Source of the DNA: CAZART01 sp964487555
GTDB taxonomy: Bacteria > Bacteroidota > Rhodothermia > Rhodothermales > VXPQ01
Length of the DNA: 42,331 bases
NCBI GenBank assembly: GCA_964487555.1
Contig: CAZART010000037.1
Span: 1 to 42,331, forward strand
Direction of reading: 5' to 3'
Positions 41,625-42,331 of this stretch are shown one piece after another. The stretch's first letter is position 1. Each line of letters begins with the position of its first letter. Under the pieces are notes generated by a model. The model ran no database searches and was not told the DNA's origin. It saw only the letters and a program-made list of their open reading frames with translations. A program made the position numbers and the translations under genes.

Positions 41625-42331
41625 CTACTCCTCCGCGCGAGCGCCCATGCCGGAGGCCTCGCCGACCGGATCGTGATGGTGCCCATCGTACAGGACCATC
41701 TCGGCCTCGACCAGGCCGGCCACTGCATTGCTGAAATACACGGCATCGGCATCGAGCACGTCGTTAATATACAGAACGTCTTCGCTCAAGCCCGGGAGCG
41801 AATCGATCAGGTGGCGCCGATATACGCCCGGAAGCGCGCCGCTGCCGACAGGTGGCGTTCGCCACGAGCGGCCGGTTCGCACGAAAACATTGCTGCGCGC
41901 GCCTTCGGCAACTTCGCCCCGCTCGTTGAGGAAGAGTACCTCATCCCAACCCAGCTCAGCCGCCTTTCGATATTTTTCGGTGTACAGCGCGCGGCGGGAT
42001 GACTTGTGCCGTCGCAGCGGGTCCTGGGAATCAACCCGCGCTTCCGATATTCCTACGCGCCAACGCTCAGGCCTCGGGCCCAATCTTGTGCGCTCCACGT
42101 TCAGCGTTCCGCTCTCATCCAACGTGAGCCGTATCCGGACGGCGTCCTTGACGTCCGGCGCGCTTTCGCCGCCATCCCGAACGTCATCATCGCCGCGATC
42201 CCGAACTTCGTCATCGCGGCCATCCCGAACTTCGTCATCGCGGCCATCCCGAACTTCGTCATCGCCGCCATCCCTAACGTCGTCATCGCCGCCATCCCTG
42301 ACTTCGTACTTACCGTCGAGACCGTTTTCTA
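41625..42331 (-). CDS. Class IV aminotransferase (PabC/BCAT-like) with internal repeat tract, 5' end outside window
   Basis: Reading leftward from the right edge the frame stays open for 234 codons to TAG 41625-41627. The C-terminal part is a PLP-dependent class IV fold: catalytic Lys in RRHKSSRRALYTEKY, ELGWDEVLFLNERGEVAEGARSNVFV and TPPVGSGALPGVYRRHLI, closest to 4-amino-4-deoxychorismate lyase or a branched-chain relative. A TTG at 42122 could pass for a start, but the frame continues upstream through VKDAVRIRLTLDESG, a normal strand of this family, so the gene is longer. Between this and the N-terminal half lies a repeated Asp/Arg/Gly-rich octapeptide. The exact substrate is not certain. 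Confidence 0.82.
   Translation of the reverse strand, partial: ENGLDGKYEVRDGGDDDVRDGGDDEVRDGRDDEVRDGRDDEVRDRGDDDVRDGGESAPDVKDAVRIRLTLDESGTLNVERTRLGPRPERWRVGISEARVDSQDPLRRHKSSRRALYTEKYRKAAELGWDEVLFLNERGEVAEGARSNVFVRTGRSWRTPPVGSGALPGVYRRHLIDSLPGLSEDVLYINDVLDADAVYFSNAVAGLVEAEMVLYDGHHHDPVGEASGMGARAEE
42171..42308. repeat. 24-bp in-frame minisatellite inside the aminotransferase gene
   Basis: Five 24-base units (42171-42290), of type GCCATCCCGAACTTCGTCATC plus GCG or GCC, and a partial sixth (42291-42308) lie head to tail. On the coding strand each unit encodes an octapeptide of the type EVRDGRDD or DVRDGGDD. Two adjacent units are identical over nearly all bases, pointing to recent slippage or recombination. 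A 24-base period preserves the reading frame. Confidence 0.9.

Noticed and set aside
42101..42295. Minus-strand frame encoding a repeated MAAMTKFG peptide
   Set aside because: It is the 24-bp minisatellite read in the wrong frame; the frame that joins the aminotransferase motifs without a stop is the real one.

Overview
The window looks like chromosomal DNA of a fairly GC-rich marine member of the Rhodothermota/Bacteroidota. Supporting signs are two secreted proteins ending in type IX secretion (T9SS) C-terminal sorting domains, an ExbB-ExbD-ExbD operon, a DUF4293 protein, a large TonB-dependent receptor with a carboxypeptidase-like N-terminal domain, and a DUF6797/cytochrome c protein. This assignment is inference from protein families; no rRNA or tRNA gene is visible.

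Layout. Bases 1-7129 hold mostly minus-strand housekeeping genes: the 3' end of an unknown plus-strand gene, an EamA exporter, a DUF4293 protein, an NAD-type isocitrate/isopropylmalate dehydrogenase, the ExbB/ExbD energiser operon with a clear terminator, and an S41 (CtpA) protease. Bases 7656-12313 form a plus-strand trio: a PolX-like protein with a ruined polymerase site but intact PHP nuclease, a penicillin-acylase-like protein and a BadF-type kinase. Bases 12331-14314 encode a DUF4212 + sodium:solute symporter pair of the kind linked to acetate and other small organic acids.

Bases 14376-37478 are a polysaccharide/uronate utilisation island entirely on the minus strand. It holds a PL17 alginate lyase with the complete catalytic and zinc-site residue set, a heparin-lyase-I-like secreted lyase, a PL11 rhamnogalacturonan-lyase-like lipoprotein, a secreted beta-helix protein, a TonB receptor coupled to a small membrane protein and an inner-membrane symporter, a DUF6797/cytochrome c protein, KdgF, an SDR reductase, a DctPQM TRAP transporter, a FadR-type GntR regulator, a DapA-like lyase and a Tat-exported TIM-barrel protein. 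The reading is: lyases cut alginate-like polymer outside; the TonB receptor (powered by ExbBD) and the TRAP/SSS carriers import products; KdgF and the SDR convert unsaturated uronate to 2-keto-3-deoxygluconate (KDG). No KDG kinase or KDPG aldolase is visible.

Bases 37529-42331 hold acetyl-CoA synthetase, a cNMP/CBS/DUF294 signalling protein and the truncated 5' side of a class IV aminotransferase. Acs-DUF294 and DUF4212-SSS are often neighbours, so the sugar island appears to split an acetate module.

Two patterns stand out. A near-identical promoter/operator element lies 110-150 bp upstream of three island transcription units, with shorter related sites before the SDR operon and gntR, which suggests a GntR regulon. 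Short tandem repeats recur at many gene junctions and, in one case, as an in-frame Asp/Arg-rich octapeptide minisatellite inside the aminotransferase.
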